DNA from: Paenibacillus mucilaginosus 3016
GTDB taxonomy: Bacteria; Bacillota; Bacilli; Paenibacillales; NBRC-103111
NCBI RefSeq assembly: GCF_000250655.1
Contig: NC_016935.1
Location: 7,024,001-7,088,000, forward strand
Length of the DNA: 64,000 nt
Direction of reading: 5' to 3'
Shown: positions 53,912 through 63,840 of the stretch, one piece after another
Position numbering within the stretch: position 1 is the stretch's first letter
How the letters are laid out: the number at the start of each line of letters is the position of its first letter
Position numbers and translations under genes: made by a program
The notes under the pieces: model-generated
What the model was told of the DNA's origin: nothing
Databases searched by the model: none
What the model saw: only the letters and a program-made list of their open reading frames with translations

Positions 53912-55198
53912 TTGAATCTAGTCAATGTCCTGCTGCTCAATGTGCTCGCGCTGGCCGCCGCCGTCATGCTGTATCAGCTGCCGTGGTCGGAGAAGCTCCG
54001 CAGGGGCCGCGAGACCCAAAGCCGCCTGATGGCGGCGGCCGTCTGCGCTCTGGCTTCCCTGTTCGCCATGGCCCACCCGCTCCAGCTCGGTTCGTGGCCC
54101 CCGCTGGACTTCGGCATGATCCCGCTCGCCGTCTGCTTCTTCTACGGCGGTCCGCTCTACGCGCTCGGCGCCGCGGCGCTCATGCTCGCCTTCCGGTTCG
54201 GAGCCGGCGGGCTGGAAGCCTGGGTCTTCCCCGTCGTTCTAGCGCTCGTGCTCGGCGGCCTCTGGCTCGTCCGGCGCCGCCTGCGGGAGACCGCGGTGCT
54301 GCTGCATCCGCTGAACGGCGCCCTCCTCGGGCTCGCCGTCTCGGCGGTGATGGTGCTCTCGGGCGCAGCCACCCTGCTCGCCCAGGGCATCGCCCCTTCC
54401 TGGCAGTTGTACGCGCTGTGGGCCGCTTACGCCGCTGCCCACGCCTGTACGGCCGGGCTCATCGCTTACCTGCTCGGGCAGACGCGTCTGCGCATCAGCG
54501 GGCAGCAGGCCGGCCTCCCGGAGCAGAATACGTCGGCCGCCGCCGCCGAGCTCGCCTCCTCGATCGCCCGGGAGGTGCATCCCTCCCTCACCGCCGCCAA
54601 GGGCTTCGTGCAGATGCTCGCCGGGCACGAGCTGCCCGAGAGCAAGCGGCAGGCTTACGCGAAGCTCGCGCAGGAGGAGATGGACAAGGCCCAGACGGTC
54701 ATCGGCGACTTCGTGACCCTCTCGCGGCCCCCGCTGGCCGACCTGGAGCTGCTCGACGTGAAGCAGGCGATCCTGAAAGCGCTGGAGACGCTGCAGCCTT
54801 ACGCGGCGCTGCAGAAGATCGAAGTGCTGACCCAGCTGCAGGACAGCCTTATCATCAGCGCGAACGCAGACCACTTCACGCAGTGCATGCTGCATCTGCT
54901 CCGCAACGGCATGGAAGCCATGCCGGGCGGCGGACGCCTGCACATCGTGGCCGGGCGCCAGAACCAGACGGTCTGCATCGACATTATCGACGAGGGGGCG
55001 GGCATGTCGCCGGATGAAGTCGGCCGGCTCGGCACCCCGCTCTACTCCGCCGGCAGCAAGCGCAGCCGGCTCGGCATGATCGTCACGTACCGGACGATCC
55101 AGAACCTGCACGGCCGCATCGACGTGACGAGCGAGCTCGGCAAGGGCACCTGCTTCTCGATTCTGCTCCCTTCCCTCCCTGCATCCACTTATCATTAA
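53912..55198 (+). CDS. Membrane sensor histidine kinase
   Basis: A 428-residue kinase with six or so N-terminal helices (5TM-5TMR_LYT-like, to about 190), then a dimerisation domain with the phospho-acceptor histidine in SIAREVHPSLTAAKGFVQML, and an ATPase domain with LLRNGMEAMPGGG (N box), DEGAGMSPDE (G1) and SRLGMIVTYRTI. It resembles sporulation-type kinases of Bacillus. TTG at 53912 has AAAGGTGG five to six bases upstream; GTG at 53903 is the other choice. No partner regulator is adjacent. The receiver at the head of the pel operon is a possible partner. The stop overlaps the convergent gene's stop. Confidence 0.85.
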   Translation: MNLVNVLLLNVLALAAAVMLYQLPWSEKLRRGRETQSRLMAAAVCALASLFAMAHPLQLGSWPPLDFGMIPLAVCFFYGGPLYALGAAALMLAFRFGAGGLEAWVFPVVLALVLGGLWLVRRRLRETAVLLHPLNGALLGLAVSAVMVLSGAATLLAQGIAPSWQLYALWAAYAAAHACTAGLIAYLLGQTRLRISGQQAGLPEQNTSAAAAELASSIAREVHPSLTAAKGFVQMLAGHELPESKRQAYAKLAQEEMDKAQTVIGDFVTLSRPPLADLELLDVKQAILKALETLQPYAALQKIEVLTQLQDSLIISANADHFTQCMLHLLRNGMEAMPGGGRLHIVAGRQNQTVCIDIIDEGAGMSPDEVGRLGTPLYSAGSKRSRLGMIVTYRTIQNLHGRIDVTSELGKGTCFSILLPSLPASTYH

Positions 55199-57036
55199 GA
55201 GGGGGAAGGGCTCATCTTCGGCTTTGCTTCCTGTTTTGCCAGCACATCCATGACCTCCCGAAAGAGAGTCAGGGATGTGTTTTTTTGTCCCTCGGGCAGC
55301 TGCCCGACCAGCACCGCTGCCGCATAGCGCGGCTTCGCGGCGGGGCCGTAGCCGACGAACCAGTGGTTCTCGCCCGGCTGCCCGTTCTTCAGGGTGATCT
55401 GCGCGGTGCCCGACTTGCCCGCCAGCGGCCACACCGCCTGCTGGAGCGGCCGCCCGGTGCCGCGGGAGACGACCCCCTGCATCCACTTCAGCAGCACCTT
55501 GGCGGTGCCTGGAGCGATGCCTTCATCCGCCGGGACGGCCGCCGTCCTCACCTTCGGCTCGAATACCTCATACGGCCGGCCGGTGCGGAAGCGGATGCTC
55601 TCCACGAGCCGCGGCGAGCGGACCTCGCCCCCGTGCAGCAGCGTCACGACCAGATTGGCCGCAGCCAGCGGCGTGAGCTGGACGTCCCGCTGCCCGATCG
55701 ACGTCTGCGCAACCGCCCCCGCATCCCTCGCCGCCGCGGGGTCCGCATAGACGAGCCCGCCCTCTTCGCCGTCCCATTGGTGAAGGTGCGGGTGCCCGTG
55801 CACCTCCCCGCTCCAGCCGACCGTGCCGGTCAGCCCGAGCTTCCTGGCGTACAGCTCCAGCTTCTCCCCGCCGAGCCGCTCGGCGATCTTCGCGAAGGCG
55901 ACGTTGCACGACTGCGCGTACGCCTCCTCGAGCGTCAGGCGGCCGTGCCCGCCCTCCTTCCAGCACGAGAGCCCGAAGCGGCCGAGCTCGCCCGTGCACT
56001 CGAACGTCTCGCCCGGACGGACGGCCTTCGTCTCGAGCGCAGCGGCCGCGGTCACGGTCTTGAAGACCGAGCCGGGGGCGGCCGCCTTCACGGCCCGGTT
56101 GCTCCACCCGCCGCCGGAGAGATCTACATGCCCCGGATGGAAGGCGGGCCGGCTTGCCGCCGCCACCGTATCCCCCCGCTCCGCATCGAGCACAACGACG
56201 GCACCCTCCCGGATGTGCAGCCGTTCCATCACGGCCTCGATCTCCCGCTGGATGCGGCCGTCCAGCGTCGTGACCACCTGCAGCGGGTAGTTCGGGTTGT
56301 CCGGTGCGATCCGCCGCGCATCCAAGCCCGGAAGCGCCCGCTTCGTCCCGTCGGTGAACAGGGACACCGAGGTGGGCCCGAGGCCCTGCAGCCACGGCTC
56401 GAAGGTCTTCTCGAGCCCGGCATTGCCGATCTTGCTCGTGAGCTGGAGCTCTCCCTTATGAAACTGGTCCGTGAACTGCTTCGTGATCCGCTCGGGATTC
56501 TGCCCGATGAAGCCGATAAGCTGCCCGGCCGTCTGGTCTTCCGCATAGCGCTCCTTGTACGGCAGCACCCGGACGCCGGGGAGGCCGAGCGCTTCGAGAC
56601 GCCGGGCTTCCCCGGGGGAGAGCGGGGCCGGACGCCCGGCCCGCTGCCACAGGCGGGGCGACTCCAGCCCGAGAATCAGGCTCTTCCACTGGGCAGGCGG
56701 CACGCCGAGGATCCCGGCCGCCTCCTCGTAGCGTGACGCCTCCGTGCCGCTCTCGAGCACCTGTTTGTTCACGGGGAAGAGCACCAGCACCTGCAGCTCG
56801 CGGCCGGTCAGCGGCTCCAGCCGTCGGTCCAGGAAGTCCCCCCGGCCCGAATCCAGCACAATCCCCTCCGCCCGCTGGATGACGGAATTCTCCGTCAAAT
56901 CGATGCCCCGTCCGGCGAAGCTGTGCACGGCCGCCGCCTGAATCCAGAACAGCCGGATATTCCACAGGACGAGCACCGCCGTAATTCCCGTTAAGACGAT
57001 AAAGATCCGGTTTTTCCGGACTCCCGTTTCCCTCAT
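55195..57036 (-). CDS. Class B penicillin-binding protein (transpeptidase)
   Basis: A 613-residue cell-wall transpeptidase with an N-terminal membrane anchor (FIVLTGITAVLVLWNIRLFW), a dimerisation-like region to about 240, and the penicillin-binding domain. The active-site serine is Ser323 in PGSVFK, the second motif is SCN (376-378), and the third is KSGTA rather than the usual KTG. This resembles the PbpI/PBP4b-type or SpoVD-related proteins of spore formers. ATG at 57036 has GGTGG five bases upstream. The stop shares TTAA with the convergent kinase gene and no terminator lies between. Confidence 0.88.
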   Translation of the reverse strand: MRETGVRKNRIFIVLTGITAVLVLWNIRLFWIQAAAVHSFAGRGIDLTENSVIQRAEGIVLDSGRGDFLDRRLEPLTGRELQVLVLFPVNKQVLESGTEASRYEEAAGILGVPPAQWKSLILGLESPRLWQRAGRPAPLSPGEARRLEALGLPGVRVLPYKERYAEDQTAGQLIGFIGQNPERITKQFTDQFHKGELQLTSKIGNAGLEKTFEPWLQGLGPTSVSLFTDGTKRALPGLDARRIAPDNPNYPLQVVTTLDGRIQREIEAVMERLHIREGAVVVLDAERGDTVAAASRPAFHPGHVDLSGGGWSNRAVKAAAPGSVFKTVTAAAALETKAVRPGETFECTGELGRFGLSCWKEGGHGRLTLEEAYAQSCNVAFAKIAERLGGEKLELYARKLGLTGTVGWSGEVHGHPHLHQWDGEEGGLVYADPAAARDAGAVAQTSIGQRDVQLTPLAAANLVVTLLHGGEVRSPRLVESIRFRTGRPYEVFEPKVRTAAVPADEGIAPGTAKVLLKWMQGVVSRGTGRPLQQAVWPLAGKSGTAQITLKNGQPGENHWFVGYGPAAKPRYAAAVLVGQLPEGQKNTSLTLFREVMDVLAKQEAKPKMSPSPS

Positions 57037-57161
57037 GCTGCCCACCTGCCAAGTCTGTCGAAGTTTGGCACTACAGGAATTCTCCTCTCAGTATCCACCT
57101 CCGCCGCCGCCTCTAAACGATGCCGGCCCAAAGATTCCCATGAAACGCCGCCTTACAGCAA

Positions 57162-57192
57162 AAACGCCTTCTCCCCGACGGAAAAGGCGTCT
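57162..57192 (-). terminator. Terminator of the chemoreceptor gene
   Basis: On the reverse strand ACGCCTTTTCC-GTC-GGGGAGAAGGCGT is followed by TTTTTGC, about 16 bases past the stop. Confidence 0.75.
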
Positions 57193-57207
57193 GCGTTCTG
57201 CTTGCGA

Positions 57208-59427
57208 TTATACTTGAAACTTCGTCAGAGACTCTTTGAGCGAGTTCGAAAGCTGCTCGAGCTTCTCCGACAGCCGTACGAGCCCTGTGGAGACGCCCAG
57301 CTGCTCGGAACTTAGCGAGGCGACCTGCTCGGATGTAGCGGACGATTCCTCCGCCACCGCGCTCACATTGGCCATGGCGTCCGTGAGCACCAGCTGCGAG
57401 GATTCCAGCTGGGAGATCGACTCCGTGACCTCCGAGAGACGGCCGATCAGATTGCCCATCTGCTCATCGACCTGCTGGAAGATCGAGCCCGCTTCCTTAA
57501 CCGAGGAGATCTGCTCCTGGAAGATCGGGTACGCCTGGGAGAGCACGCCCACCGTCTCTTCAATCTCCTTCTGGATCTTCGCCGTGATCTGGCCCACGAT
57601 ATCGATCGACTGCTTCGACTGGTCGGCAAGCTTGCGGATCTCATCGGCCACCACCATGAAGCCTTTGCCCGCCTCGCCGGCCCGCGCCGCCTCGATCGTC
57701 GCATTGAGCGACAGGATATTCGTCTGCTTGGTCATGCTCCGGAGCACATCGAGAATCTTCACGATGGAGCCCGTGCTTTCCTTCAGATTATCCACCTTCT
57801 CGACCATCGAGCGGGTCATCGTTTCCGTCGTGTTCGTCTTGCCGATGAGCTCCGACATGTATTCGATGCCCTGCTTGCTCGAATGCTGTACCTCCGAGGC
57901 GGAGGTGCCCATGACCACGTTGGCTTCGACCACGCTCTTCATCTGCGTCGAGATTTGGTAGGTGAGCTCGTTGCCCCGCTCCGATTCCATGGCGAGCGAG
58001 GTCGCCCCTCCCGCAATCTCTTCGGTCGCTACGGCAATCTCCTTCGCGGAAGAAGCCGTCTTCTTCGATACGTCGGAGAGCTCTGCGGCCGTGTCGAGCA
58101 CTTCCTGCGCGGAGTGGTTGGTCTGCCGGACCAGCACCGTGATCTTCTCCATCATCTCATTGAAGCTCCGGCCGAGCTGCCCGATCTCGTCTTCGCTCTT
58201 CACTTCCATGCGGACCGTCAGGTTGCCCTGCTCGCCTTCCTTCATCAGGTTGCGGAGCAGCACCAGCGGACGGCCGATCATCCGGATAATGAAGTAGCCG
58301 ATCCCTACGGCCATGATCATGGCGATGACCGCCATCACCCAGGTCATCGTAAAGATTTTCTTCGCATCCTTCACCAGCTGGTCTACCGGCATCGAACCGA
58401 CGAGCAGCCAGCCTGTTTTTTCGGACTTGTAATAAACGATCTGCGTATCTTCCTTGTCGCTCAGCAGACTTCCTTTGGCTTCATTCAGCTTCTCCTTGGT
58501 CACGCCAAGGGCACTGTCCTGCCCGATCAGTCCGTTATCTACAGCGGAGATCGTCTTGAGCTCCGGGTTCACGATCAGGGTCCGGCCGCCATCCCCCATG
58601 TTGATCTCGGCGACTTCCTTGCTCAGCGTCTCTCCCTGGATCTCCATCATCAGGACGGCCTGGACACCACTTGATGTCGTATCCCGGAGCAGACGGCTGA
58701 GACCGTAAGTTGGGGTCCCTCCGAAGCCGATGCCGTCCGAATACCCCTTCGGATTGGTCTCCATCCAGTAAGGACGTCCGCCCTCTTCAACCGCTTTCTT
58801 GAACCAGACTTCTTCCGAAACCTTCTTCGCCGGCGACATGCTGCCCCCCACCGAGCTGAGAAGCTCCCCCTTCGAGTCGAACAGGTAGATCGATTTCAAG
58901 GTTTTGTTCGAAAAAGCGAACACATTGAGCCGCTCGCCCAGCTCCCGGCGCAGCTGAAGGAAATCGAAGCTTCCTTTGTCCATGCCGGACGACTTCACCA
59001 GGGCATCCTTGATGAATCCGTCGAGCATCACCTGCATTGAAAGATCTTCGTATACGGCATACATGAGATCAAGCTTCTGCCCCGCCTGCGAGATGGTGCC
59101 CTCCGAAGCTTCGCCCACCTTCGTCTGGATGACTCCCTTGGAGATGCTGTAGGAGGTCAGTCCCACCGTCAGCACGAAGAACAGGATCGACACGAAAAAA
59201 ATCAAAAACAATTTGGCCCCCACCGACTTCACCAGCTGGCTGAGGCGCACCTCTCTCTTCGAGCCTGCCGCCCGAAGGACCGCCGCCGTCCCTTTGACCG
59301 TTCCCTTCACCGCGCCTTTGGCCGCCGCCTTGGCCGCACGCCGCGCCTTGTCCCCAAGCCCGCTCTCCTGCAGCTTCCGCCCGCCCCGGGACAGCCTGGA
59401 TTTGATTGTTGCCCACTGCTCTTTCAC
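57208..59427 (-). CDS. Methyl-accepting chemotaxis protein with unusual basic N-terminal extension
   Basis: A 739-residue receptor. Residues 1-67 form a cytoplasmic extension rich in Lys, Ala and Gly ([20 protein letters not shown]) before the first helix ([20 protein letters not shown]). A dCache-like sensing domain follows (about 95-360), then a second helix ([18 protein letters not shown]), HAMP, and the signalling domain with the hairpin tip [32 protein letters not shown] start at 59427 with GGGGTGGG upstream. The ligand is unknown. Confidence 0.9.
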   Translation of the reverse strand: MKEQWATIKSRLSRGGRKLQESGLGDKARRAAKAAAKGAVKGTVKGTAAVLRAAGSKREVRLSQLVKSVGAKLFLIFFVSILFFVLTVGLTSYSISKGVIQTKVGEASEGTISQAGQKLDLMYAVYEDLSMQVMLDGFIKDALVKSSGMDKGSFDFLQLRRELGERLNVFAFSNKTLKSIYLFDSKGELLSSVGGSMSPAKKVSEEVWFKKAVEEGGRPYWMETNPKGYSDGIGFGGTPTYGLSRLLRDTTSSGVQAVLMMEIQGETLSKEVAEINMGDGGRTLIVNPELKTISAVDNGLIGQDSALGVTKEKLNEAKGSLLSDKEDTQIVYYKSEKTGWLLVGSMPVDQLVKDAKKIFTMTWVMAVIAMIMAVGIGYFIIRMIGRPLVLLRNLMKEGEQGNLTVRMEVKSEDEIGQLGRSFNEMMEKITVLVRQTNHSAQEVLDTAAELSDVSKKTASSAKEIAVATEEIAGGATSLAMESERGNELTYQISTQMKSVVEANVVMGTSASEVQHSSKQGIEYMSELIGKTNTTETMTRSMVEKVDNLKESTGSIVKILDVLRSMTKQTNILSLNATIEAARAGEAGKGFMVVADEIRKLADQSKQSIDIVGQITAKIQKEIEETVGVLSQAYPIFQEQISSVKEAGSIFQQVDEQMGNLIGRLSEVTESISQLESSQLVLTDAMANVSAVAEESSATSEQVASLSSEQLGVSTGLVRLSEKLEQLSNSLKESLTKFQV

Positions 59428-59488
59428 ATGTACCCACCCCTATGTAAGTTAGATTTCATGAAAGGATAGAGAAATTGGGGAATGCCAA

Positions 59489-59520
59489 TGTAATCGCATA
59501 CAAAATGTATTCGACATTTT
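59489..59520. promoter_or_regulatory. Cre-like site and adjacent inverted repeat upstream of the chemoreceptor gene
   Basis: TGTAATCGCATACA (59489-59502) differs from the cre consensus at one position. AAAATGT-ATTCG-ACATTTT (59502-59520) is a perfect inverted repeat touching it. Both lie 60-95 bases before the GTG start. Confidence 0.35.
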
Positions 59521-59837
59521 ATGCTCTATTCCTTCCTGAGCTTACAATAACGTTGTGAAAAAAGACCTATAATTACTGGAAACAGATAGTTCCTGGATCC
59601 CTCTTTGGAAAGAGGTTCCAACATCTCTTACTTTATATCGGGACATGTGTCTCCAATTGTTAGATCTTGGCGAATTTTTTACGGAACCGGGCCCGGTGAG
59701 ATATCAATCCTTGGATATTAGAAAAAAACCTATCGGGTTTCTTTCGAAGAAGTACATGCGTGGTGGATATGAAGCTTTTCTTGCGGTATAAGAAAGCTTC
59801 AGCTTCGCTGAAAACTTTATATTCTTATATCATAAGA
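59521..59837. other. Intergenic region, no gene seen
   Basis: An AT-rich stretch with no supported reading frame. GAAAAAAACC-TATC-GGGTTTCTTTC near 59729-59752 forms an imperfect hairpin followed by T residues on the reverse strand and may be a second terminator. TTTGGAAAGAGGTTCCAA near 59602 is a smaller palindrome. Confidence 0.4.
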
Positions 59838-59866
59838 AAAAAAAGCCGCAGCGGCCGCTGCGGCTT
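59838..59866 (-). terminator. Terminator of the mltG-trhP operon
   Basis: GCCGCAGCGGCCGCTGCGGC (59845-59864) is a perfect 20-base palindrome, followed on the reverse strand by TTTTTTTTCT. Confidence 0.85.
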
Positions 59867-59877
59867 TCCATGCTTGA

Positions 59878-61156
59878 TTATTTACCGAACTTCTTGCGCA
59901 TCATATCGAGCGGCTTCACCGGCGCATCCACCTTCATGCAGATGAGCTGCAGCGGATGTCTTGCGGCATCCAGCTTGTCGCCTTCCTGACTGAAAATCTC
60001 CGGCACCGCCTGTTTGAAGAACGTGCCCTTCGGTCCGAAGAATTCGACCTCCTGGCCCGGCTTGAAGTGGTTGCGCTGCTGGATCAACGCCGTCCCGGTC
60101 GCTTCGTCATACTCCATGACGACCCCGACGAAGTCGTACGGAGCGGCTTTCTCCTCCGGCTCGAAGATATGGTCCTCATGCCCCGGAGAATCGTAGAAGA
60201 AGCCCGTGTTCAGCGGCCGGTTGGCGGCCTTCTGAATCTCGTAGAGCCACTGCGGGTTCATCCGGTAGTTCTCCGGATCCTCGAAGTAAGCGTCGATGGC
60301 CTGGCGGTACGCATTGACGACCGTCGCCACATAGTGCACGCTCTTCATCCGGCCCTCGATCTTGAACGAATCCACGCCCGCACGGATCAGGTCCGGCACA
60401 TGCTCGATCATACAGAGGTCCTTCGAGCTCATCGAGAACGGATTGTCGCCCTCCTGGAAGAGCGGAATCTCCTTGATGCCGATCTGCGTGTCCTCTTCCG
60501 TCGTGAACAGGTCATACTTCCAGCGGCAGGACTGCGAGCAGCCCCCGCGGTTGGAGTCCCGGTCCGTGAAGTGGTTCGAGAGAACGCAGCGTCCGGAATA
60601 CGAGGAGCACATCGCCCCGTGGACGAACACCTCGATCTCCATCTCAACGTTCTCTTTGATCTCGCGGATCTCTTCCATCGTCGCTTTCGCGCGCCAGTAC
60701 GACGCGGTCGATGCCTTCTTCCTTCCAGAACTGCACCGCCCCCGCATTCATCGTGGACTGCTGGGTGCTCAGGTGGATCTCCAGCTTCGGCGCCGCGCGT
60801 TTACAGGTCTCGATGATAACCGGATCCGCGACGATAATCGCATGCACGCCGGCATCCTGGATCCCCTTCAGATAAGCTTCAATGCCTTCGATGTCCTCGT
60901 TGTGGGCGTAGATGTTGGTCGCGACGAACACTTTCGCGCCGTATTGCTCCGCGAACTCAACGCCCTCCCGCATTTCTTCGAACGTAAAGTTGTCCGCATT
61001 GGAGCGCAGTCCGTACTGCTGTCCCCCGATATATACCGCATCGGCACCGTAATGCACCGCAAACTTCAGCTTCTCGAGGCTGCCTGCCGGCGCCAGCACC
61101 TCCGGCTTCTCGAACCGGACGCGCCTGCCGAGCAGCTGCTCTCTCATCAAGGTCAT
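59878..61156 (-). pseudogene. trhP2: Peptidase U32-family tRNA hydroxylation protein TrhP2 (YrrO), frameshifted
   Basis: The two frames together make about 425 residues, the normal length of Bacillus YrrO/TrhP2, which with TrhP1 hydroxylates wobble uridine of tRNA using prephenate. The first part holds KPEVLAPAGSLEKLKFAVHY and GADAVYIGG; the second holds the U32 signature EVFVHGAMCSSYSGRC and the cysteine-rich GGCSQSCRWKYD. One extra A in GCGAAAGCGACG (60684-60686) breaks the frame; without it the text reads AREATMEEIREIKENV. ATG at 61156 follows AGAGG. The lesion may be a base-calling error. Confidence 0.85.
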
Positions 61157-61189
61157 GATGTTCACCTCTCTATTCGTTCGTTCCTTGGA

Positions 61190-62135
61190 TTAATAAACCT
61201 GCTCTTTGAAGAAAAAGCCGTAGCTCAGCTCCCGGTTCGGATCCTGAAGCTCCCGGATCTCATCCAGCCACTCCTCCTGGAACTCGTAGCCTGCCGGATC
61301 GACCGTATAAGCATCGATCACCTTGCGGTAGCTGCGGATCACCGCTTCGTTGTACTCCGCCGACTTCAGCAGCGACTCGAGCTTCATCGAATCGACCCCG
61401 CCTTCCATCAGCTCGTGCAGCGAATCGAGCATGCACATATCGTCCGAGCTCATGATATGCGTACCGTTCTCGTCCTCATACACGGGGAACCGCTCGTTCG
61501 GGCGCTCCTGCTCGATCAGGAACAGGCCTTCCTCCTTGCTGAGCTCCTCGCGGGAGATGGTCTCGAAGCGGCCCTGGTGCTCCTTGTAGTTCTGCAGCAG
61601 GCTGCGCTTCGAATGATAAATATTCGTGATGCCGTGCACCTGGACCTGCACTTCCATCGTGCCTTCCAGCTGCCGTGCGATCTCCAGCGTCTCTTCCAGA
61701 TTCAGCTCGCGCGCCAGCACCATCCGCACGGCGCCCTTCGAGCCCCAGTACGCGCGCCGTCTCGTAGTTCGTGGAGGTCATCTCCGCATTCCAGTGCAGC
61801 TTCACGTCCGGAGCCGCCTGGCGCGCGGCCATCAGCACCGCCGGATCGCCGAAGACGGCGCCGTCGACACGGGCTTCCTGCAGCTTCGCCATATAGGCCT
61901 TGAGGTCCGGCAGGATGCGGTTATCCATAATGTTGTTGACCGCCGCATAGACGCTTGCTCCGCGGGCATGAGCCCACTCCCGCAGCGCGCCGAGCTCTTC
62001 TGCGGGCACCTCGCCCGGCAGACGCATCCCGAAGCGATGCTCGCCGACCAGCACGGCATCGGCTCCCGCTTCGATATACCGGCGGGCTTCCTCAGTCGAG
62101 CCGGCCGGGATGAGCAGTTCCGGTTTTTTCACCAT
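61190..62135 (-). pseudogene. trhP1: Peptidase U32-family tRNA hydroxylation protein TrhP1 (YrrN), frameshifted
   Basis: Together about 314 residues, the usual YrrN/TrhP1 size. The upstream frame gives KPELLIPAGSTEEARRYIEA, GADAVLVGEHRFGMRLPGE and LHWNAEMTSTNYETAR; the downstream frame continues MVLARELNLEETLEIARQLE and the family's SSDDMCMLDSLHELMEGGVD. One extra base in GCGCGCGTACTGG (61750-61757) breaks the frame. ATG at 62135 follows AAGGGAA. It lies between mltG and trhP2, as in Bacillus subtilis except that trmR is missing between mltG and this gene. Confidence 0.85.
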
Positions 62136-62200
62136 AACGTTCCCTTCTTTTCTTTCAAGTGGTATAGCCTCAGTCATCGTTCAACCGCTCCGATCCAGCC

Positions 62201-63283
62201 TTAAGGATTGCCGGCCTTGTTGCTTTCGGCAATATTCTTCTTATGCTGCTCGAAGGTTTCGGCGAACAGATGTCCCATCGTTCCGTCCTTCTTCGTCACG
62301 TAGAACAGGTAGGTCGTCGTCTCCGGATAGAGCGCCGCTTCGATGGAAGCGAGCGACGGACTCGCGATCGGTCCGGGAGGCAGGCCTTTATTGAGATAAG
62401 TATTATAAGGACTGACCACTTCGAGATCCTTGTGCAGCAGCCTCTCCTTCGGCTTGTCCAGCAGATACTGGACCGTCGCGTCGATCTGCAGGGGCATCCC
62501 CTGCTTCAGGCGGTTCTGGATGACGCCGCTGACGATCTTCCGTTCCTCATCCACGACCACCTCGCGCTCGATCAGGGAAGCGATGGTGAGCACCTCATGG
62601 AAGGTCAGGCCGCGTTCCTTCATCACGTCCTGCCAGCCCTTGGGCAGCGCTTCGAGCCTTCGGCCCAGCTCCCGCACCATCGTATCCACAATCTCCTGCG
62701 GCTTCGCGTCCTTCTTCCATTCATACGTCTCGGGGAAAAGATACCCTTCGAGCCGGTGGCGCAGCTTCGCATCCGGCGCCGGCAGGGCAAGCAGGTCCTC
62801 CGTTCCTTCGGACGGCTGGTAGCTGTCCGCCGCGGCCAGCAGGTCCGCCGCCTTCATCCCTTCCTGCTCCTCCAGCTTCTGCGCAATCTGGAGCAGGGTG
62901 AAGCCCTCCGGCACGGTCAGCCGCAGTCCGGCTTCCTTGACGGTCCCGCCGCTGTTCAGCGAGGCGATAATCTCATCGGCCGTGACGCCGGGAGTCCATT
63001 CGTACTCGCCCGCCTGAAACCGTCCTCCCTCGCCCTTGTAGCGGAGATAGAGGCTAAAGATCCGGCTGTCCCGGATCAGTCCCTTCGCTTCCAGCTCCTG
63101 TGCCAGCTTGGCGGTCGAGGTCCCCGCCGGGTAAGAGATCCGCACGGCAGCCGCGGAAGGCACCGGCGGCTGAAGTGCGCTGTTGATATAAAACCATACG
63201 GCAGCCGCAGCTGCGGCCAGTAGTACAAGAATGCCCAATACGCCCCAACGCCGGGAGCGTCGGCGCGATGCTGTCGTATCCAC
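62201..63283 (-). CDS. mltG: MltG-type endolytic murein transglycosylase
   Basis: Cleaves nascent glycan strands at the membrane and is thought to set their length. About 360 residues: a basic cytoplasmic start, one membrane helix (WGVLGILVLLAAAAAAVWFY), a LysM-like region (RISYPAGTSTAKLAQELEAK), and the YceG domain with HRLEGYLFPETYEW, TIASLIEREVVVDEERKIVSGVI (catalytic Glu) and SPYNTYLNKGLPPGPIASPS. The GTG start at 63283 is preferred because a terminator hairpin (63325-63351) falls within any longer reading; AAAGGGGAG lies 12 bases upstream. Confidence 0.93.
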   Translation of the reverse strand: MDTTASRRRSRRWGVLGILVLLAAAAAAVWFYINSALQPPVPSAAAVRISYPAGTSTAKLAQELEAKGLIRDSRIFSLYLRYKGEGGRFQAGEYEWTPGVTADEIIASLNSGGTVKEAGLRLTVPEGFTLLQIAQKLEEQEGMKAADLLAAADSYQPSEGTEDLLALPAPDAKLRHRLEGYLFPETYEWKKDAKPQEIVDTMVRELGRRLEALPKGWQDVMKERGLTFHEVLTIASLIEREVVVDEERKIVSGVIQNRLKQGMPLQIDATVQYLLDKPKERLLHKDLEVVSPYNTYLNKGLPPGPIASPSLASIEAALYPETTTYLFYVTKKDGTMGHLFAETFEQHKKNIAESNKAGNP

Positions 63284-63324
63284 GTCGCGTTGCTGCTCCC
63301 CTTTCCTGCTTTGCCCGGCTTCAA

Positions 63325-63351
63325 AATAAAAAGAGCGGATTGTCTCCGCTC
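63325..63351 (-). terminator. Terminator between the DUF1292 gene and mltG
   Basis: On the reverse strand GAGCGGA-GACAA-TCCGCTC is followed by TTTTTATTTTG. It lies 118 bases past the DUF1292 stop and just upstream of the mltG start. Confidence 0.85.
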
Positions 63352-63469
63352 CAGGCTTCCCTGCTTGCTCCCTTCGGTCAGGACGGCGCAGCAGCCCCAT
63401 GGCTGCCGCAGCGTCCCCGGCTCGCGCGGAGCCTGCCGGTTCCGCATCATCCCGCAGGGTTACAGCGTA

Positions 63470-63778
63470 TTACATCGATTCATCCGCCGGGAAAGTCCAT
63501 TCATCGAAGAGTTCGGAGATGTTCTCCCACTCATCGTCGTCGTCGATCGTCTCCAGCTCGAGTTCCCCGTCCGCCTTCGCGGTGACGCGGAAAATCTCCG
63601 GTTCGTCTTCCTTGCCCGGAGTGGCCTTCTCGAGCATGGCATACCCCTGGCCGTTCAGCATGAGTTCGGCGGAAATCCGGTACACGACCGATTCCTGCCC
63701 CTCATCATACAAAATAATATCATCTCCGAACACGTCCCGCAACTGGCGTGTCGGCTGAGCTTCGGATGCAGCGCTCAA
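63470..63778 (-). CDS. DUF1292 acidic protein (second copy)
   Basis: A 102-residue acidic protein. It has the DUF1292 pattern: a VFGDDIILYDEGQESVVY strand pair, FRVTAKADGELELETIDDDDEW, and a short acidic tail. The family is widespread in Firmicutes, next to the Holliday-junction resolvase homologue and mltG; function is unknown. TTG start at 63778, with GAGGAGG nine bases upstream. The adjacent gene upstream is another member of the same family. Confidence 0.8.
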   Translation of the reverse strand: MSAASEAQPTRQLRDVFGDDIILYDEGQESVVYRISAELMLNGQGYAMLEKATPGKEDEPEIFRVTAKADGELELETIDDDDEWENISELFDEWTFPADESM

Positions 63779-63840
63779 ACGGATAAGCCTCCTCGGCAGA
63801 CAGCCTGTGCCCCAATGTGGCGGCACAGGCTCTGTATGGA

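Noticed and set aside
54239-55486. A 415-residue reverse frame across the kinase gene
   Set aside because: Antisense to motif-containing kinase and penicillin-binding-protein sequence.
59428-59837. c-di-GMP riboswitch upstream of the chemoreceptor
   Set aside because: None of the conserved GEMM motifs is present in the 410 bases.
63284-63400. Longer N-terminus for mltG
   Set aside because: It would translate through a terminator hairpin, and the extra residues show no family similarity.
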